Position numbers and translations under genes: made by a program. From NCBI RefSeq assembly GCF_964237555.1, contig NC_091444.1:81210213-81274212 (forward strand): a DNA stretch of 64,000 nucleotides, in the 5' to 3' direction. The stretch's first letter is position 1, and each line of letters opens with the position of its first letter. The notes below the pieces were generated by a model, which was not told the DNA's origin, made no database searches, and worked only from the letters and a program-made list of their open reading frames with translations. The stretch comes from Oryctolagus cuniculus (Eukaryota; Chordata; Mammalia; Lagomorpha; Leporidae). Positions 60,605 through 64,000 of this stretch are shown in pieces.

Positions 60605-61036
60605 TGCTGCTCCTCCGCACGCGGAGGAGCCACACCGGACCGGATGCTTGTTGTTCCCTTTTTTTACAAGTCCTTTCTATAGTAAAGTAAGAATAAGTAA
60701 ACAGCAAACTCCCAAAGCAAGAATGAGTAGAGAGAAGTGAGAAAGAACAAAGTAACGAACTTCCCCACGACTCTCCAACGCACTCTCCAACCAACCCACA
60801 CCACCATGCTGTCTCTCTCCTCCTATATAGTCCTCTCCACCAATCCGTGCTCTGCTACCCACACGCCAAGCGCGCCGCTCTCCTCCAATCAGGAGCGGCT
60901 ATTGCAGCTTATCAAGTTGGTAAGGGGCAGCTGGGTAGAAGCTGTACGCTCCTCTCCCAGCACCACATTGTGGGAGAGCAGATGCATAGAATAAGTCTTA
61001 ATTCCAGTAACAGTATAGTCTGAGTTGCTCCCCACA
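60605..61036 (-). repeat. 3' LTR of the provirus
   Basis: 432 bp, beginning TGTGGGGAGC next to the polypurine tract and ending ...GCAGCA at 60605. TATATA at 60824-60829. A perfect hairpin with 9-bp arms (CTCCTCCGC / GCGGAGGAG) lies at 60610-60629. The U3 half aligns with the LTR at 29083-29551; the R/U5 half does not. Confidence 0.88.
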
Positions 61037-61039
61037 GAT

Positions 61040-61061
61040 CCCCCTTTCTTTTTATTTTTTT
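61040..61061 (-). promoter_or_regulatory. Polypurine tract for plus-strand priming
   Basis: The minus strand is a purine run interrupted once by T and ending GGGGG, three bases (ATC) before the LTR start. Position and composition are diagnostic. Confidence 0.85.
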
Positions 61062-61200
61062 GGCGTTGATACGCGCCTGTGTAAAGTTCAGCGTGATCTT
61101 CATGCTATTGACTGTCTTGTTTGTCGTGCTACTTCAGAGTTCGTTGGAAAATGTCCCATATTCAAGATCCCAGGGATTGGTTATTCATTGTTTTTCTTCC
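61062..61200 (-). other. Gap between pol and polypurine tract; no env
   Basis: Only about 140 bp separate the end of the integrase frame from the polypurine tract. No envelope-like frame is present, so this copy is env-less, either by family nature (IAP-like) or by deletion. Confidence 0.8.
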
Positions 61201-63790
61201 TCAAATAGAGTTTTTTTCTTCTAGCTCTTCTGCTGGTAGGTTTACCAACCGAATTCTTCTCTCAGGGGTCCATATTGCTTGTGCCACACCTGTGGAAAAA
61301 AACAAACGGCGCCTCGTATTCTTCTGAGTAAGGGGAATGGGCCTTTCCATTGGTTGTCCTGTAAATCCTTCCACATTACCCACTGTATTGATTCCTTATC
61401 AGCTGATTGAGCATGCATTTCTGCAGGTGTTTTACCGTTCTTTTTCTTGTTCAAAAAATTAATTGTATAAAGAGCTAGGGCCAAGGCATCCTTGTTGGAT
61501 GTGGCCATTTCCCCTATTCCCCCTTTTTGTTTAATTATTAAATTTTTTAAATATAAGTGAGTGCGTTCTACCACAGCTTGCCCTTGTGGATTGTATGGAA
61601 TACCGGTAATATGGGAGATTCCGAATTCTTTCAAAAATGCAGCAAAACGAGTTGATGTATATGCTGGTCCGTTATCCATTTTGATCACATGAGGAACTCC
61701 CCAGGCTGCAAAAGCCTGCAAGCAGTGTTGGATTACTTGTGTACTCCTTCTTTATTCATGGCTGTGGCCATAACTACACCTGAATATGTATCTACAGTGA
61801 CGTGAACACAGCTTTGTCGCCCAAAAGAGGGGATATGTGTAACGTCCATCTGCCAGATATGTCCTGGTTTAAGGCCACGGGAATTGACTCCCGCAGGAAT
61901 CTTTGGAACTATGGTAACAACGCACTTTTCACAGGATCTAATAATATCTTCTGCTTGCTTGCGGGGAATATTAAATTTAAAACTTAAAGTGTGGGTGTTA
62001 ACATGCCATTTAGAGTGATATTCTTTAGCTTGTTCCAAAGCGGTGCATGCAAACAAGAATCTTGAATAATGATCTGCCATCATGTTTCCTTGAGTAAGTG
62101 GGCCAGGTAAATTAGAATGAGCTCTTATGTGGCCTATGTAAATAGCATGCTCTCTTTGATTTAATAACCCCTGATTTTCACTTAAATAAGAATAGACTGA
62201 GGAGGATTTAAGAATAAGGCACTGTGTAGCAAGCATCTGAACTGCATTCACCACATATGCACTATCAGACAAAATATTCATGGGTGCGCTCTCTCTGCGT
62301 AATACTGTTGCGATAATAGCTAATTCTGCATGTTGTGGAGAAGGGGATGCTGTTAAGACAAAATATCGTTGATTGTTAAATATAGCTGCTCCTGTTCCGC
62401 CTTTAGCTCCATCCGTAAATATGGTAACTGCCCCTTGAATTGGATCCCTTTGCACCTTCTGCGCCCGTTTTATTGAAACCTGTGTGCAGAAGTTAACAAA
62501 TGGATGGCAAGGGTAGTGATTGTCAATCTCTATTTGTAGAATGAGAACTATGTATGCCCATTGCCAGCATTCCCTTGTAAAGGCTTCTACTGCCTCTTGA
62601 GCAAAGGGAACTACACATCGCTTTGGAGTCTTCCCCACCATTTCTGTCACCTTTTTTATTGCTGTTAATATCAAATCATCCACCGCTATGCCTTGGGTGT
62701 ATAGTACACGCGGTGCATGTGAATGTGGGTATACAAACAACAAGGGTCCTCCTTGCCAAATGACTGCGAAGGGATACAGCTGTTCCATAAAAATTAATGT
62801 TTCTAGGGCTTGTTGTGGATCACATCTTTCAATCTGCATTGCTTTAATTTGTTTTTCGATTTTCTGTAACGCCAAGCGGGCTTCTTTTGTCAATCTACGA
62901 GGGGAATCAAGCTGGGCATCTCCTTCTAAAATATTGAATAATGGCATCATATCTTCGGTGGTTAATTTACAATAGGGCCTCAACCAATTTAAATTGCCAC
63001 ATAATTTTTGGAAGTCATTAAGGGTCTGCAACCCATCTATTGCAATTTCAAATTCTAATGGGGTCACCTTTTCAGAAGTTACTTAAAGCCCTAAGTACTG
63101 TACTACTTCCCCTTTTTGTATCTTCTCTGGCGCTACTTGTAACCCAACTTTTTCCAAATATAATAGCAGCAGCTTATATGCTTCCATAAGGTGACTTTCA
63201 CTTTCAGCCGTTATTAACAAATCATCCATGTAGTGTAAAATTTGTACTTTTGGGCACTGTTGTCGAACCGGCTCTACTGCCTGGTCAACATATAGCTGGC
63301 ATATGGCAGGACTGTTAGTCATTCCTTGGGGAAGCACCTTCCATTCATATCTTTTGTCGGGACCTTGATGATTAATGGAAGGTACGGTGAAAGCAAACCT
63401 CTGAATGTCTTGTTCATGTAGAGGTATGCTAAAAAAGCAGTCCTTCAGATCGAGTACTATTAATGGCCAATGCTTTGGGATCATAGTAGGAACCGGGAGT
63501 CCGGGTTGTAATGCCCCCATGGGTTGCATCTGCTGATTAACAGCCTGTAAATCATGCAACAACCGGTATTTCCCCGATTTTTTCTTTATCACGAATATTG
63601 GCGTATTCCATGGGGAGGTTGATGGTTGCAAATGGCCTGCCTCTAATTGTTGTAACACTATATCATTTACCGCAGCCAACTTTTCCTGGGTAAGGGGCCA
63701 CTGTGGTATCCACTTTGGCTTGTTGTCCAGCCATGACAATGGCAGCGGCTGCATCTCAGTGGCCCCCACGAAAAACCCGTGTCCTATCCT
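61201..63790 (-). pseudogene. pol: Retroviral pol: reverse transcriptase, RNase H, integrase (defective)
   Basis: Pol copies the viral RNA and integrates the DNA. From the 5' end: reverse transcriptase with LPQGM and YMDD, catalytic aspartates in VLDLKD and YMDD. RNase H has FTDG, HAEL, LSDS and the late MADHYS Asp. The integrase HHCC zinc site has HSKWH and CEKC. The integrase core has Asp in WQMD, Asp in KMDNG and Glu in VVERTH, with 35 residues between the last two. The C-terminal WTPERR motif is present. Breaks: in-frame TAA at 63083-63085 just after YLGL; a 1-bp loss near 61733 inside the integrase core; a frame change near 61300 before the C-terminal motif. All catalytic residues are visible but lie in separate frames, so no functional enzyme is expected. 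Confidence 0.92.
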
Positions 63791-64000
63791 TTAAAATCGC
63801 CTTTGGGCTGGGCTAGGTCCCTTCTGCCTTCTCTGGAGCCTAATCCTCTCTCCTGATATCCCTTTTTATACATAATACGCCATCCTGTAGAACTCTCCAA
63901 TTGGTCCTCATTTGTTAATGTCAGTCCCAATTGTTCTAAAATGTCTCTTCCCCATAATGTGATGGGGAGTGCACTAACATAAGGTTGCACATTTCCCTTG
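63784..64000 (-). CDS. pro: End of retroviral pro (protease C-terminus with G-patch-like tail), partial
   Basis: The aspartic protease matures viral polyproteins. The frame enters from the right edge and shows the C-terminal protease helix motif LWGRDILEQL, then a Gly-rich stretch (GYQERGLGSREG) like the G-patch that follows betaretroviral proteases. It stops at 63784-63786. The catalytic Asp region lies outside the window. Pol continues in the -1 frame, the normal betaretroviral relation, though I see no intact slippery heptamer at the junction. Confidence 0.75.
   Translation of the reverse strand, partial: KGNVQPYVSALPITLWGRDILEQLGLTLTNEDQLESSTGWRIMYKKGYQERGLGSREGRRDLAQPKGDFKG

Larger units (their letters stand above)
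60605..64000 (-). mobile_element. Endogenous retrovirus, betaretrovirus-like (RERV-H-like), 3' part
   Basis: Reading on the minus strand from the right edge: end of pro, then pol in the -1 frame, then a short gap without env, a polypurine tract (61040-61061) and the 3' LTR (61036 down to 60605). The 5' half lies outside the window. The reverse transcriptase resembles class II (betaretrovirus/IAP-like) elements. The LTR U3 half matches the His-primed LTR at 29083-29551, which supports the RERV-H assignment. Pol carries at least three lesions. Confidence 0.9.

Overview
The window looks like lagomorph nuclear DNA, most likely European rabbit (Oryctolagus). It is littered with C-type SINEs in both orientations, carries rabbit-type L1 3' ends, and holds a His-tRNA-primed endogenous retrovirus resembling the rabbit family RERV-H. 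No gene in it is clearly intact and ordinary. The content is a large tandem array, decayed gene copies, one open retrocopy, and nested retroelements.

Positions 1-23004 are one tandem array (macrosatellite), entered from the left edge. I count about 43 core copies. Full monomers are about 580 bp and come in two diverged flavours (A and B, about 18 each). Seven shorter monomers of about 334 bp carry an internal deletion, and four of about 505 bp carry another. Higher-order structure is visible: an almost identical 1.75 kb trimer twice in a row, and a short monomer that is always preceded by A and followed either by B (four times) or by a 505 bp A (three times). The array ends directly against a decayed C2H2 zinc-finger exon (23030-25200) that is broken by a stop, a frameshift and an L1 insertion.

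Positions 25-53 kb are SINE/LINE-rich intergenic DNA. Two copies of one L1 family lie in inverted orientation (about 27.6-30.5 kb minus, 41.45-43.9 kb plus). Each supplies the unoccupied version of insertion sites in the other. The minus copy holds a collapsed provirus (LTR, His-tRNA primer-binding site and a 3' LTR stub inside a 5 bp target duplication). It also holds a retro-insertion whose far end is an inverted U6 snRNA fragment. The plus copy holds an intronless HMGB2 copy with an open 210-codon frame.

Positions 54.8-57.5 kb hold an unprocessed five-exon copy of RGS2, still with a TATA box and splice signals. It is disabled by stops and frameshifts, and a SINE is inserted in its last exon.

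Positions 60.6-64 kb hold the 3' part of a betaretrovirus-like provirus on the minus strand: 3' LTR, polypurine tract, defective pol and the end of pro, with no env between pol and the LTR. It sits in the 3' UTR of an L1 and runs off the right edge.

Identifications rest on reading motifs and recalled family features; nothing was searched. Repeat boundaries are good to roughly 10 bp unless a target-site duplication is quoted.
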